Shown here piece after piece: positions 1 through 11,638 of a stretch of 64,000 nucleotides of DNA. The stretch comes from Lethocerus indicus. Taxonomy: Eukaryota > Arthropoda > Insecta > Hemiptera > Belostomatidae. The DNA is taken from contig JACDQD010000002.1 in NCBI GenBank assembly GCA_019843655.1, positions 4,598,585 through 4,662,584 on the forward strand. Direction: 5' to 3'. Both the position numbers and the translations under genes were made by a program. Numbering within the stretch: the stretch's first letter is position 1; every line of letters starts with the position of its first letter. The notes beneath the pieces were generated by a model. That model was not told the DNA's origin. It made no database searches and saw only the letters and a list, made by a program, of their open reading frames with translations.

Positions 1-1019
1 TTCAATTGCCTTCAGCTTATTGCGATACTTATTTTTAATATGTAGATGGTAAGAAACAGCTCTTGTAAATTACTGAAGCGCTTTATCGTAAAAGTAGCTC
101 AAATTCCTTGTTAGTGTCTGCCCAAAAGTTAAAAGGACGCGACTTTATTGTGGATACATAATAAATTATTTTTTCTGCCATAATAACCAATTTTTTTCTG
201 AAACCCCTAAACAACCTATCGCGTACTCCCAGTGATACGGGATGAACAGAACCAGAGATTTTCCGGTGTATTGTTCGTTCATTTTCTCTGTTTATTATTT
301 CATATTATATTACGCCTTTTATCTTTTCGAGCCCGCCGTCACGCGAGGAATATAATCGACCAGGAAAAGTAATTGAATAAATGTCTCGGTCTGACCGCCG
401 CAGCTGGTCCGATGCCAGGACCGAAGCCTGTTTTCCGTGGGAATCACTGACCCCTCGACCGCTCCGCAACCTTCACAGCTCCCCACAGGGCAAATTTTCT
501 TCAACCCTACCGCAAATCAAAACCCACTCATTACAACCAAATAATGGAATAGTTTAGAAAACATTTCTTATCGGATTCTTACCTCTAGTTGCTATACTTT
601 AATTATTCATGCTAGTCTTTATTTCGGCATCAGTTTTTATTTTTGGCAGAACAATTTGAGCGCGTTTCAACATGAACAGCAAAAGTATTGTATATTATAC
701 TGTAGCTTTCTCATAATTTCCGGAAATTGCTATCGCGTTATTCGGGCCTAAGATGAAAGAGCACTATTAACCGTAGTATAAATGTAAGGTAACGAACTTT
801 GAACTAAAGTGCAGTAGGTTTTTAATTCCTACCTTGCGGAGAGATTTTTTAGAGTTAAAGAAGGTGTAGCACTATCCGACTACTGTCCAGTCGGAGCGTC
901 TGTACCACAATTTACACCGCCGATATCCCTGCACATTCTTCCACAGTCCTTGCCACGTTTGCTGACGAACCGTGCATTCTTACATCCGATCTAAATCCTG
1001 CAACTATAACTACCAACTG
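1..1019. other. Non-coding sequence, left edge
   Basis: About 1 kb of AT-rich DNA. Short open frames here (for example a 61-codon frame at 319-504, minus) have no recognisable domain and no paired splice signals. A slightly GC-richer patch lies at 330-490. I see no gene, RNA or clear repeat before the fold-back element fragment that starts near 1020. Confidence 0.6.
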
Positions 1020-1168
1020 TAGGTTCGTGATGTTTCTGTCTCCTGTCGCTGGTTTGGTCTTTTGCTAGACCGGTTTCGGCTGCTCGCCATCTTCAGTAGC
1101 GGTGTTAGTCACTGTTAGCACTTTGGATGTTTTTTGGGCATCCTCACTGCACTGTCACTTTCACATGT
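1020..1168 (+). repeat. Fold-back repeat, partial copy B
   Basis: This matches the left arm and loop of the inverted-repeat element at 8414-8642. Shared blocks include CGCTGGTTTGG, GCTAGACCGGTTTCGGC and GCTCGCCATC, followed by a loop part (GTTAGTCAC, TTGGATG, GGGCATCC, CACTGCACTGTCAC) that is also present at 38.3 kb. The right inverted arm is missing. It lies about 250 bp upstream of the LINE fragment. Homology within the window is clear; assignment to a named MITE family would need a repeat library. Confidence 0.75.
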
Positions 1169-1422
1169 ATTGTAGTGTTTGTCAGTCGTTTATATATATG
1201 TTCTGTTATTGTTATTGGGGGTTATGTTTGTCTTCGGATTTTGTTAATCCGTTTTCTAAGTGTGAGTCAGATTGTCGGAAGGGGATGGTGCGGTGGTTGG
1301 GCAGGTGTGATCCTTTAATAGGATTATAGGGGCAAATATGAAGTCACTCTGGGAATTAATTTTCACATTTATAATTTTGTTTTCCTTATATTTGAAGATT
1401 TCCAGGTTTTCTATAATTAACT

Positions 1423-2198
1423 ACCAACCTTCAGGAACACCTATCCAACATCCAATCCTGGTGCAGGCGAGTGGAGAATGGCTCCAAGAGCGCCCACGTC
1501 ACCTTCACACTACGTGGTCGGCACTGTCCCGACGTCTATTTCAATGACATACCAATTCCCACCCAACAGCTGATTCGCTATCTTGGGCTCAACCTCGACA
1601 AACGACTCACGTGGAATCCCCACACCCGACTCAAAAGAACCGACTTAAACAGAAAATTTGGACTCTTAAGGCCATTACTGAAACGGACATCGAAATTGAC
1701 CTTAAGCAACAAACTAACAATATACAAAGCAATACTGAAACCGACATGGACATACGGAATAGAGCTATGGGGTTCCACCGAGATATCCAACATCGCTCGC
1801 ATCCAGAGATTTCAATCAAAAGTCCTTCGCACCATCCTTAATGCTCCCCGGTATGTTTCTAACCAGACAATCCACCATGACCTCAACATACCGACAGTCG
1901 GCGAAGTCGCAAAATCCCGGTTCATGAAGTTCCACTCCCGCCTTTCTCCTTATCCTAATCAACTCGTTCAGTCCCTCTCCTCTCTTACCCATCCATTCCC
2001 CCGCGTCGGGTTAAACGCCGCTGGCCCAGAGATCTTCTTAGCCCGTAGAATTGCTTTACCAAGCCATTAATTATTTCATGCATTGTGAAAAGTGCCGTCA
2101 TTGGATGGTTTCTTTTGTCAAGCCATTCAAGTGAGAAACATACACTCAACACTTGTAAACATAATTATGTTATAATTGATTGTACAAAAAAAAAAAAA
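1423..2198 (+). mobile_element. Jockey-type LINE, 5'-truncated 3' end (degenerate reverse transcriptase ORF2)
   Basis: The open frame from about 1423 to 2070 encodes the C-terminal part of a non-LTR retrotransposon reverse transcriptase. Recognisable landmarks of the Jockey clade appear in order: an NIQSWC region, VTFTLRGRHCP, a YLGLNLDKRLTWNPH block, KAILKPTWTYGIELWG, and RFQSKVLRTILNAPRYV. The catalytic palm domain with the YxDD motif is absent, so the copy is 5'-truncated. Near 2000-2004 the frame slips: the usual basic tail (RRVKRRWPRDLL) continues in another frame to a TAG at 2046-2048, while the original frame ends at 2070. An AT-rich 3' UTR and a 13-base poly(A) tail (2186-2198) complete the insertion. 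It is dead, and lies 360 bp beyond the stop of esterase gene 1. Target-site duplications are not clear. Confidence 0.9.
2186..2198 (+). other. Poly(A) tail of the LINE insertion
   Basis: A run of 13 A residues follows the AT-rich LINE 3' UTR. It marks the 3' end of the retroposed copy. Confidence 0.8.
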
Positions 2199-2558
2199 GT
2201 TTTGAATAAGTAAGAGTGTTTTTTTTCTGGCTTAACAATTACATAAATGATAATATACGTACGGCACGATTGGTGGATTGTAAAGTCAATTCTCCTCAGC
2301 TCCTTTCAACAAATATTTGGTTTATATATGGGTTTCTTTCGCAACGTTTTACTTCGAGTCATCTTTTTCAATGAGCCGTTAATTGTACTGACGCAATGCT
2401 ACTATCGATGGCGAAGAGTCCAAACGGGTGATAGGAGATAACAAATTGGGTTAGGATTTTTTGGACAGGAAGTGTCAATTTTAAGAACGCACACAAATTA
2501 CAATTGCAGTTAAAAATCATATATTTGCCTAATATCGAAACTTGCCAAGGAAGGTCAC

Positions 2559-5500
2559 TTAAGCTTTGGGGTAGGTCGGATAGAACCATTCCCAGACGGC
2601 CATTCGTTCCGGGTACGGCAGGCCTTCTTTCATGGACAGATCGTCGCCGATGTCCAAATACTGGAGGCGATCCGGACTTAGAGGAGTCCACTTCAGGCCG
2701 GCATTATCGGGACTAGGATCGCTGTACAAGTGTTAACATGTAAGTATATTTTGTGCAAATGAAGGATCATACGGCGAAATTTATGACGTTCTTAATCAAA
2801 TATAATATTCAAATATTCTATTCAAATATAATATTATATATATGATATTCAAATTACATTTAGAAGTGTAATTCCGACAGATTTTACAAGTTGTACAAAA
2901 CTGCACAAAGCGGTGTACAGATTTGTACAACAGTGGTCGGTGAGAAACAGAAACTCGGTACACATTTTGCAATGTCGACAAAATTACTTCTATAACATCG
3001 TATTATTTAAACGTATTCATAACCGCATCGAAGAAATGTGTATTTATTATGTACCTGGTGTGAGCGAAATTCGACCAAAACGAAGTAAACCTCTTGATTG
3101 TTGTCGCTTCTGGATCCGTTGTGTTGAACCTGTCCGGGAATCTCTTGGCGGGATAAAATATATAAATCAATTCATCGTGGTGTGCCACTCCTGTAAATAT
3201 TTTTACCGATTATTATTTAGTAATTTTACGCAGAACGTGTACTGCGAACAATGAAAACTTATAAATGAGTTCCGACGCGGACACAAGAAACCAGAGAAAA
3301 GGCAAGAACCCATCAAATGCATATTCTCAATAGTGTTATTATTCGGAATTTTAAAATGCCGGTATTTTGTCATAATGTGCGATATGATGATACGAATAGA
3401 AGATTCGCACAAAAATAAATGTGAGGCCAATAAATTTTGGGAATTTCCATTTAATAATGAAACAGTTCAATTGGCACAATACAATCATCGAAGATAAAAG
3501 CCTATGAGGCGTAAAGTGACCCATAATTGCCATCGTTTCGAACATTTCCAATTTAGAAATTTCCCCACTTTGATTCTGACCTACCGATGACCGGTCAGGT
3601 CAGAATTTGATCCCTACCGAATAAAAATAGGCTATAACCGTTACCGTATAGAACATCGAACGGATAATATGGTAAATTTTACCGAGGGGCTTCTTCGTGA
3701 CGTCGTCAACATCGTGGCTGAAGCGGCCGACATACGTGGTCATGTAGAAGTAGACGGGGGCGGTGCTGTACTTGGCGAACAGCTTGGCGCTCTGCTCCTG
3801 GCCCTGGATGATCAGCGAATCGGAGTAGAGCTGCAACAAGAAAAAGCGAACCATATTATCACTCAAAACGATCGTTTGACAACAGAATCTGAATTCTCTG
3901 TCATCTCATTTGTACGACATCGGACATACGAATGAATCTATTTGCAACTGAAATGAAACGGTGAAAATGTGCGTGAAGGAGAGTGTACCTTTCCAAACTG
4001 TTTGTTGTCCTTAGTTATGGGCTCGTCTCCAAGGTAGAAGTGTTTCAACTTGTTGCTGAACTGTTCGGATCGCTCGCCCTCCCTGTCGTAGCAGAAAGCG
4101 ATTGGGGCTATCTTCTCGAACTCTGTGTTCACCTGGTTCAGCCAGGCGTCGTTCATCAGGAACCCTGAAACGGACGACAAAGGGGAGCTCATTTGTCAGT
4201 GAAATCTGTCGATTTTTGCGGAGGCACTTTTTGTATAAATTAAACTTTCGGGCCTGTACAAGTTAGAAGAGGCCGAGAGGGGAATGTTTCTGTTTACAGC
4301 CTTAGAGACCCCTTGTCGGGAGGGGGATAGGCCACCGAGAACATAACATTCATACTCTCTCCGAAAATAATTTATAACCTAACTATGATGAATGTAATCT
4401 TACATTTTCCCCTGCCGTCGAATTCGTTCTTGGCAATACCCAAGACGAGCGGCACGTGGGCAAACGACCGCGTTTCAATCAGCTTGATCGGTCGATCGAC
4501 CATGAACCTCTCCTCGCCCAAATCTTCCGGCTCCACGACTACGCTGAACACCATCATCGGATCATAGGCCCAATCCTGCAAAACGGTATGCCCGATATAA
4601 TGGAAACAATGCAGATAAATATGGATGAATTTATTCACTGAATAGGTCGGCCAAAAAATGCAATGTTGGTGACATACAATTGTATAACCCTTCAGAAATG
4701 TGTGTACTCAGAATGACTTCAGGAGTTAAAGCCCATTTCGATTCTGGGTGAAACAAAATGATTGCTCAATTTTCCTTATTTTCTTCTCTATCTGGTCGAC
4801 TTTGAGTAGTCCATTCTGTTTCCTTTCTGTTTATTTTTCGAATAATAATATATTAAAAAACTAAACCTTATCTGAATATACAATATTGTCAATATACATA
4901 CTGTTAGTTTTGAAACAAACATTAATACCTATTCACCCGAATTTGCTATTAATGCGAATTTATTCTGGTCACCTGTACGACAACTTGCCTTCATTTTGTT
5001 GTAGGTGTTTTGAAGTGTGTCCGCGGGTACTTGTCTGAGACATTGGACCATCTCCTTGTTGGGGGACTTGGGGCAGCCAACGAGGCCGGCCAGCCTCTGG
5101 CTCAGCTCCAGAGGGTTTTCAGTTATAACCCAATTGGTCGTCACACCGCAACTCATCGCGATACCCCTGTGGAACAATCCTGAAAAGCGAAACCGAAATA
5201 CTCGAGCAAACTTTACTTATTGGCTTGAAACTATCATTAGTTCAATAGATTTCCCGTTCTCCTGGTTCTTCCTCTCGCTGGTCTGGTCTTTTTTTTGCTA
5301 GACCCGTTTCGGCAGCTGTGTGAAATGTTGAAAAAATCTCAGATATCTTTCTGCCCGAAGGTAATTCGTTTTCAACATTCACTTGTATTGATCCAGTGTG
5401 ATTATTCGACTGTCTTTTTATATTATTCGGTTTTTTATTAAAAATTTTATTTAACCTTTAGACATTGGAGACAGCGTGTGCAGTTGAACCGATGTCGATC

Positions 5501-8500
5501 CGACGCTGTATCCCGCTATGGTGACGCTGTTGGGGTCCCCGCCGAAGTTGGCTATGTTGTCCCTGACCCACCTCAGGGCCATCACCTGGTCCTTCAGGCC
5601 GTAGTTGCCCACCGAGTGTTTGTCCCCGGTGCTCATGAAACCTGAATAAATAGGCCCAAATATAGAATATGATATGTTCCAATTGTAATTCAAATTTTTC
5701 AATTAATCTTAAATCTTGAGATGGCCAAATTAATGCTTCCTAGATCTTCCTAGATCCGTAGTAATAGAATTGTTTATTAACAGTCTCTATTTTCCATCGT
5801 AACGTTGCCATTGTAGTTACCATCGGTAACGTCAGAGGAACAGTGCCCGAGTCGCTGTGAGTTTCTTTAATATTGTTAGCAATAATTAAACTAGAATATC
5901 TTAATTGTATACACAATATTAAGTTAATATCATTTTTACGCGTTCAATTTATGAATAATACAAATTAATCATTGGTAAAGGGGAAATTGTTAATTTAAGA
6001 GACAGTACACCAAAACGTATTTTAGCGCGATCTGTATTCGTCGGTTGGTAACGAAGGTGTTGATTGAGTCGGAACGTTTATCGATAGATCGCACCCTATG
6101 CGTAGCACCAATACACAGGTCGTTGTGATAGAGGACATTTAAATATACGGACCGGGTTATAAATTGTGAAAACAGTTATAAACGGGCATTACCGAGAGGT
6201 CCCAGCCTATAGTTGAGCGTGACGAGTACGACGTCGTGATCGAGGAGATAGTGAGGACCGTACCAGTCGCTCCTGCCGGTCACGCTGAACCAACCTCCGG
6301 GGTGGAAGAACACAATCACCGGTCGACTTACGTTCGTCTGAAACCAAGTTAAATATTCGAGATTAATTATCTACGAGTATCTTAATCTGTCTGGCCGAGT
6401 GTCGAAAGTGATTTTAGACGGTAGAGGTCAACCTGTCTTGTGTAGACGTTGAGGAATAGGCAGTCTTCGTCGGGTGGGCCGTAGTACTTGGCGGCTCCTG
6501 GCTGCGGGCATACGGGTCCATCTTGGGTACCGTCCGCGATACCATCCCACGGCTCCACTGGAACGGGAGGCTGTAAACAATACAAATAATACAATATTGA
6601 CGTACAAATCGTACGTGTTCCTTGGTTTGCAAATTGTCGCAACCGCCATCGCAATTACGGGAACTCTTTGCAGAATTCCGACAATTCGCAGAGAGCTTTT
6701 TTCCCAGCCATCAAGTATGAAAACCATAAGGTTTTCCCCATGTGAGGAACCCACGGTGAAGAACGTGGAATTATTTCAGATGTTAAGGTCATCAGTCGCA
6801 GGCGGTATTCAGAGCAGACAATTCACAATTTCCACCCCGTCTTAATCCACTTGTTATTATTACGTAAAACTATATTTTATAACTATATTTATAGATACCA
6901 AAACACCTACAGATAGACGTATTCCTGCCCTTTTGAGTATGGATAGATTAGAAAACGTAACATTGTAAGACAACTCAGTTGAACTACTATGGCTAACAGC
7001 TTTAACAGTAATAAAATTGAAAAAGTAAGCAAGAGAGCAATGAAAACATTTTATTCATCCTTCTTTTTGTAATAATCCTGTTCGTTGTATCTAAAGGTAT
7101 TTATGCTCTATCTAGTTCAGTTTTCGAGTTGACTGTTGGATATCCAAACAATGCAGAAGTTCCATATGAAAACAATGTTTTAATTATTTTAAACTGAAGT
7201 AAATGGCCAAAGTATTTCTACCGTCCGTTTTATACCCACTTCGGTGGTAGAACCTACTGAAGCCTTTATTGAACTTTTTATTAAAAAGAATAGACCGATT
7301 TGGCCTAACTTAGTAAACAAATGAGCGCAGGTGTGCACGGCTGTAAATAATGTATTCATTATAATGCAGAGTGGAGTGGGTGCAAATGCTTTCAGTCACC
7401 TCCACTTGCTCTCAGATAAAGGGCCGGTTTTTCCAATGTTTGCTCGCGGTCGTAATTATCAGGTGGCGAACAGGGTTATCTAATTTGTCAAGGCCAAAAC
7501 CTAATCTTCGATCGATTCAATTTTGTGATTTCAAAACCAAATATAACTTTTTGCAGTCTTATTCCAGCAATCATACCACACAGAGGATAGTGACAGGTAC
7601 TATGATATAGCTGCCCTGTGGCAGCTATTGTAGACATAGTTACAATCAAAATATGATTATAAGTTGAGGGGAATCATATTTCTCCATTAGAGAGCATTAG
7701 AGAGCATTGCTCTATTGTCTCCTAATCTAGACCGGTTTGGGCCTGTCTTCCACATGAGTGTGATAGACACTAATGTGTTCCGGTGAATTCGATTCGTTCT
7801 AAAATTCAAAAAACCTTTCAAGTGGCTCGATCCCACGTGTAATTTAAATCTTCAGATCTTCTTTAAAAATCTTCAGATTCCTCTGCGACTCGATATATAC
7901 TGCCGACGTTATTCATTTTTCGCAATCGTTAAATTTAAACACACTCTATCATTATTGATCAAATTAAAACCATAACGAATATAGACTTTCTACAAAGGGT
8001 ATTTGCGCGATATTTGAAAATCCGTGCGTGTCTCCGTCGGAAGTATAACTAGTGGACATTAACAAAATTGAATTCATAGACGGTCCGGAATTCATAGATA
8101 ATAATGTAGCTAAAACCTTTCAATCACATTAGCTTCCTGTCCCATCCGGATGAAGTGTAGTTTGCGTGATATCACAGTCTATGCTTTGCCATTTAATTGC
8201 TTCGATGCGTTCTGTTAACATTTCCGACCTTATTGTGCAAGTTTTTCCTGTGTTCATTACATTATTTGTTCAATTCGCTTTGTTCGTACACAATTGGGTC
8301 AGATTGTTCTACAAGCTGTTTGAATAGCATTCACACGACTGAGCCTAAAGTGCAGAATTCGCTGCAAGGAATTCGGTCCGAAAAAGTTTTGATCAAGAAA
8401 AAATATATATTACCGTAGATTTCGTGTACTTCTGTCTCCTCCCGCTGGTTTGGCATTTGCTAGACCGGTTTCGGCTGCTCGCCATCATCGACAGCAGTGT

Positions 8501-9164
8501 GACTCAGTTTTTGCACATTGGATGCTCGTGGGGCATCCTGTTTGCACTGCCACCTTGTGCTGTAGATGGCGACCGGCCGAAACCGGTCTGGCAGAAGACC
8601 AAACCGGCGAGAGAAGACAGGCAGACGAACACGAAATCTACGAAATTCCAACCCCTAGCAGGGAAAATGACAGATCACAAAATCGCAGATCACAAGACGG
8701 GCATTCCGAACTTTATTTATCGTATTTAATTCCATATTTAAAAAATCATAAAAATCATATTTAACGTCGTAAAAGACAACTGCAAAATTTCATCTGTTAA
8801 TAAATTTAACGGACCCAAAGTGAAAAGGCCATTAGTAGAAAAACAATTATGAACCTCCAGTAAAAATTTGATAAAATAATACAGATATAATAAAGTATAT
8901 GTTGTAGGGACAGGGTTCTTTATTGGCAGTAGCAGCTTCACAGTTATTTTTGATAACAGATTGTTAACGTACCTTAAATCTGAGTTCGTTGAGCGGGGGC
9001 TTAGCGTACCTTAGCCCTCTGAAAGCTAATATCTGTTGTCCTGTCCAGGAGGTCAAATGGGAGCCGCGTATTTTGCCGAGCTCGGTCTCGACCATCGGCT
9101 CTGACCCGGCCGCCGACCAACAGACCAACAGTAGAAGAACAACCGACCTGCCGGAGAGACCCAT
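2559..9164 (-). CDS. Carboxylesterase gene 1 (secreted type-B esterase, complete triad, 10 exons, 548 aa)
   Basis: This is an alpha/beta-hydrolase of the carboxylesterase type-B family, expected to hydrolyse carboxyl esters outside the cell. Exons (minus strand, in order): 9164-8973, 6570-6433, 6337-6193, 5641-5456, 5179-4989, 4575-4404, 4164-3989, 3830-3683, 3190-3055, 2721-2559. They total 1647 nt with no internal stop. ATG 9164 starts a signal peptide ([11 protein letters not shown]). Visible motifs are [12 protein letters not shown], oxyanion loop HPGGW (122-126), nucleophile motif GYSVG with Ser204, acid Glu335 in KNEF, and His453 in GVAHHDEL. In the usual GESAG motif, Tyr replaces Glu and Val replaces Ala, and the first loop Gly is Pro, so substrate preference may be unusual. 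Intron 5 has a GC donor (4988-4987). Intron 1 (2.4 kb) carries a fold-back element. Length is normal for the family. I see no canonical AATAAA in the 500 nt after the stop. JH-esterase, antennal or detoxification subclass cannot be decided from sequence alone. Confidence 0.93.
4404..5179 (-). other. Gene 1 intron 5: GC-AG splice pair
   Basis: Exon 5 ends at 4989 (ATGAAG) and the intron starts GCAAGT (4988-4983). It ends TTGCAG before exon 6 at 4575. Only this donor keeps phase 0 into the D-W-A-Y exon; nearby GT dinucleotides would shift the frame. Exon 5 is then 191 nt, the same length as in genes 2 and 3. Confidence 0.8.
5246..5320 (+). repeat. Fold-back repeat, arm fragment C
   Basis: About 75 bp inside intron 4 of gene 1 match one arm of the element at 8414-8642 (ATTTC..., CTCTCGCTGGTCTGGTCTT, GCTAGACCCGTTTCGGC). 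Only the arm is present. Confidence 0.65.
8414..8642. mobile_element. Fold-back/MITE-like element, most complete copy A
   Basis: Two arms of about 75 bp are inverted copies: 8414-8486 (CGTAGATTTCGTGT ... GCTCGCCATC) and 8565-8642 (GATGGCGACC ... ACACGAAATCTACG). The outermost 14 bp pair perfectly, and the arms share a GACCGGTTTCGG block. The 78-bp loop has its own small hairpin (GGATGC/GCATCC). It has no coding capacity, so it would need a transposase in trans. It sits in intron 1 of esterase gene 1. Related copies occur at 1020, 5246, 38196 and probably 29404. Outer ends and target duplications are uncertain; homology may extend to about 8655 on the right. Confidence 0.85.
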
Positions 9165-9196
9165 ACTTCTGCTGCCTCAACACACCGTCGGCGCCG

Positions 9197-9204
9197 CTTA
9201 TATA
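9197..9204 (-). promoter_or_regulatory. TATA box of esterase gene 1
   Basis: TATATAAG reads on the minus strand 33-40 bp upstream of the ATG at 9164. This predicts a transcription start near 9170-9175 and a very short 5' leader. The neighbouring GC-rich flank (AAGCGGCGCCG) and the adjacent signal-peptide exon support it. Confidence 0.7.
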
Positions 9205-9223
9205 CCGTCTCGGCGAATCCAAC

Positions 9224-9286
9224 GCGATATCGACATCCAAGATCGATCGATAGCTCGCTCGATATCTCGAGTCGAATAATATCGAC
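9224..9286 (-). promoter_or_regulatory. CGAT/ATCG-rich block upstream of gene 1
   Basis: About 60 bp just upstream of the TATA box carry repeated CGAT/TCGA words: GCGATATCGAC, GATCGATCGATAG, CTCGATATCTCGAG and TATCGACTCC. The CGATA cores resemble DREF/BEAF-type sites known from Drosophila. That link is by motif only. Confidence 0.4.
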
Positions 9287-11594
9287 TCCCTCCTACAGGG
9301 GACCGGCGGTGAACTATTGGCCTCGGGCCAAGCCCCCTTTCAGTTTCTTATTCAAAGATCGCACCGCTTAATTAATTAAACAGAATCTTTATTGATCTCC
9401 TATTAAAAACGGAATAGCTATCCTAAAAACCTGATTTTCAAAAGCAATTAAATGTTTTTTTGAAAAGAGCAGTGAACTACCTACACGACTATGTATATTT
9501 ATGTTTATAGCATGGTTTGTGATGTTTGGTTTGATGATCTCGTTTGAACGGTCTTATGCTACACAGATTTCCGTGTAACGATCCATCGTCCAGCATAATG
9601 ATGCTAATGCTATATAGCGGCATTACGTTCGGTTTGTTGAGTTTAGATACGATATTCTTTGGTTTATGTTACTGTATTGTTTGTGTTTCTTTGCGTGCAC
9701 CACCGGGCTTTCATAGTCCGTGCTCATCATCGGTAATGGAGGTGGACAAAGCCTTTAAGGTAGAAAGAAACTTGCAGATTCGGTCGGTCTTAGCGGATAC
9801 AGCTAGAATTAAGTGCCTCGCTATTACTAGTTACCGAAGAGATGGGAAAGCTGAAATTGGTACATTAGACAAATCGGCGGATGAAGGACATTGATTGATT
9901 GATGAATCACAAAACAACTATCTTAATAGTCTATCTTAACTGTCTTAATAGCGGAGAAACAAAAAGGACAATTTACAATATTCTCAACTTAGGATGGGAT
10001 TTTTTAAACGTATCTCTCATAAATAAATAGCCTAATAACTTAGGAAAAGGGTACTTCTTGCATTAATTCGGCAGTACAAAGTTGTACATTCAGAGTAAAT
10101 TACAATACATATCACAGTGTGTGTCCACATGCGAGGGCCGACATTTAATCAGGCTGGCATATTGTATTGTTATTCAAGCTGTATTGAGAATTATCGGCTC
10201 AAATTGGGTAGTTTCTACTGCTGTTCGATACGGACCAAAATACCACTAATCGGGAGTCTGAGAAATCCCCCAAACGACAACAACACAGTTGGTTCAGCTG
10301 ATCAAACGTTGTTGCCGACAGGTGGTCTATGCACAGCGGGATTTCCAGCCTGCATCCCGAATGACACTGTCACTGCCCCGTTGCTATCCACGTTCGACAC
10401 AACATTGGAGACGGCAATGCTACTGACGATGACCCGGAAGCCATTATGACCGGCTTAAGAACTAATCATCGGGTCGGAGGAACCGATATGTTGTGTAGTA
10501 ACGACCCTACACTCTCACTCCGTTTCAAGGAATCGACTACGACCCAGTAGTCGCTGCTGGAATGAGTTTCGTAGTTGACGTGTATTGAACCCGTGTTCCT
10601 TTTCCTTGTTCAATATCAGCGCAATGTATATACATTCATTGCTCAACACTCGATTGAACCTTGATCTTACCAAATTGACACCATGCCAATAATTCAAAAT
10701 CCGATTATTTTCAATAGTCAAATATCTGCGCGCATTGTTCTTGCAAGACACTAAGTGTTCATAAACAAATGTAAAGATATATACATATTATATATATATA
10801 ATTGAATTTTTATTTGAAATTTATTATTATTTTTACAATTGATTAAAATTATTTAAATCTGTAATTTAGAAAATTCTGTCCACCTTCGGAGAATCGAAAT
10901 CGGGTTCAAACCAGTTTACGCCCCGTCATTCTACCCACTGATCTATTTTTCATAATTTAAAATCTTTATGTATTTAACTGTACACAGGATATCGTTTACA
11001 GTGTACAAATACGGGTTAATTCATGTGTACCGGCTTTTCCCGTACCGAAATGTACCGGCTACATTTATATGCATAAATATTTCGACACTGAGCCAAATCG
11101 GGTGATTCAATGTTTGTTTCTTTTAATTTGGTTTATTTCGATATGGTGAGGCAGCCACCCTGCCAATTCTCCGAAAAGCGAGTGCCCTGAGCATGAATGA
11201 GGAAAGTTGTTTTTTCTTGTTGAGTGAACTGGGTCCGTTATATCGCTAGAGCCAAAGTGTGGCCACGGATCTGATAACCTCCAGCGGCTAGTTCGATTTG
11301 TAAAAAAAATATATTCGCAATTATATTTTAAAATCGATTATTTAAACGGCTACTTGTAACATTTGATTACATTTTTCAACTGTAAAAAATAATACTTGTT
11401 TTTAATTACAATTCCGTACAATTTTCAGCAACTTACGTTTCGGTGACAAATTTAAATTGCGATTAATGTACAATGAAATCGTGTCACTGGATTAAATTGC
11501 GTGTTATTCTGATGACAATTGTTATCAGAGCGAAGAAGAAGAAGGCGTGGGTCGGAGGTCAGAATACGAAATAGGGGTCAGATAGCCGGGAGAC
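9287..11594. other. Intergenic region between divergent genes 1 and 2
   Basis: About 2.3 kb separate the two divergent promoters. Open frames at 9544-9894 and 10117-10449 encode nothing I recognise and lack splice or start context. A tRNA-like SINE fragment is annotated at 10866-10955. The rest is AT-rich. Confidence 0.6.
10866..10955 (-). repeat. tRNA-derived SINE-like fragment
   Basis: Read on the minus strand, an A-box-like word (TAGATCAGTGGGTAGA) is followed about 40 bp later by a B-box-like word (TTTCGATTCTCC), the spacing of a pol III tRNA promoter. It does not fold as a proper tRNA, which suggests a tRNA-derived SINE head rather than a gene. Confidence 0.5.
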
Positions 11595-11601
11595 TATAAA
11601 T
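11595..11601 (+). promoter_or_regulatory. TATA box of esterase gene 2
   Basis: TATAAAT lies 44 bp upstream of the ATG at 11639. This places transcription start near 11622-11630 with a short leader. Confidence 0.7.
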
Positions 11602-11638
11602 ACATGCCGGCCGGCACTGAAGTTTTCATAAGTTGAAA

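Noticed and set aside
1338..1547. Open frame overlapping the LINE start in another frame
   Set aside because: The true LINE frame is the 1429-2070 frame. This one is a shadow with no homology.
8424..8764. Two overlapping open frames of about 100 codons
   Set aside because: They lie within the inverted-repeat element at 8414-8642 and its flank and encode no known protein.
11633..11638. Upstream TTG as a start for gene 2
   Set aside because: The ATG at 11639 is two codons later, gives a good signal peptide, and is the expected eukaryotic start.
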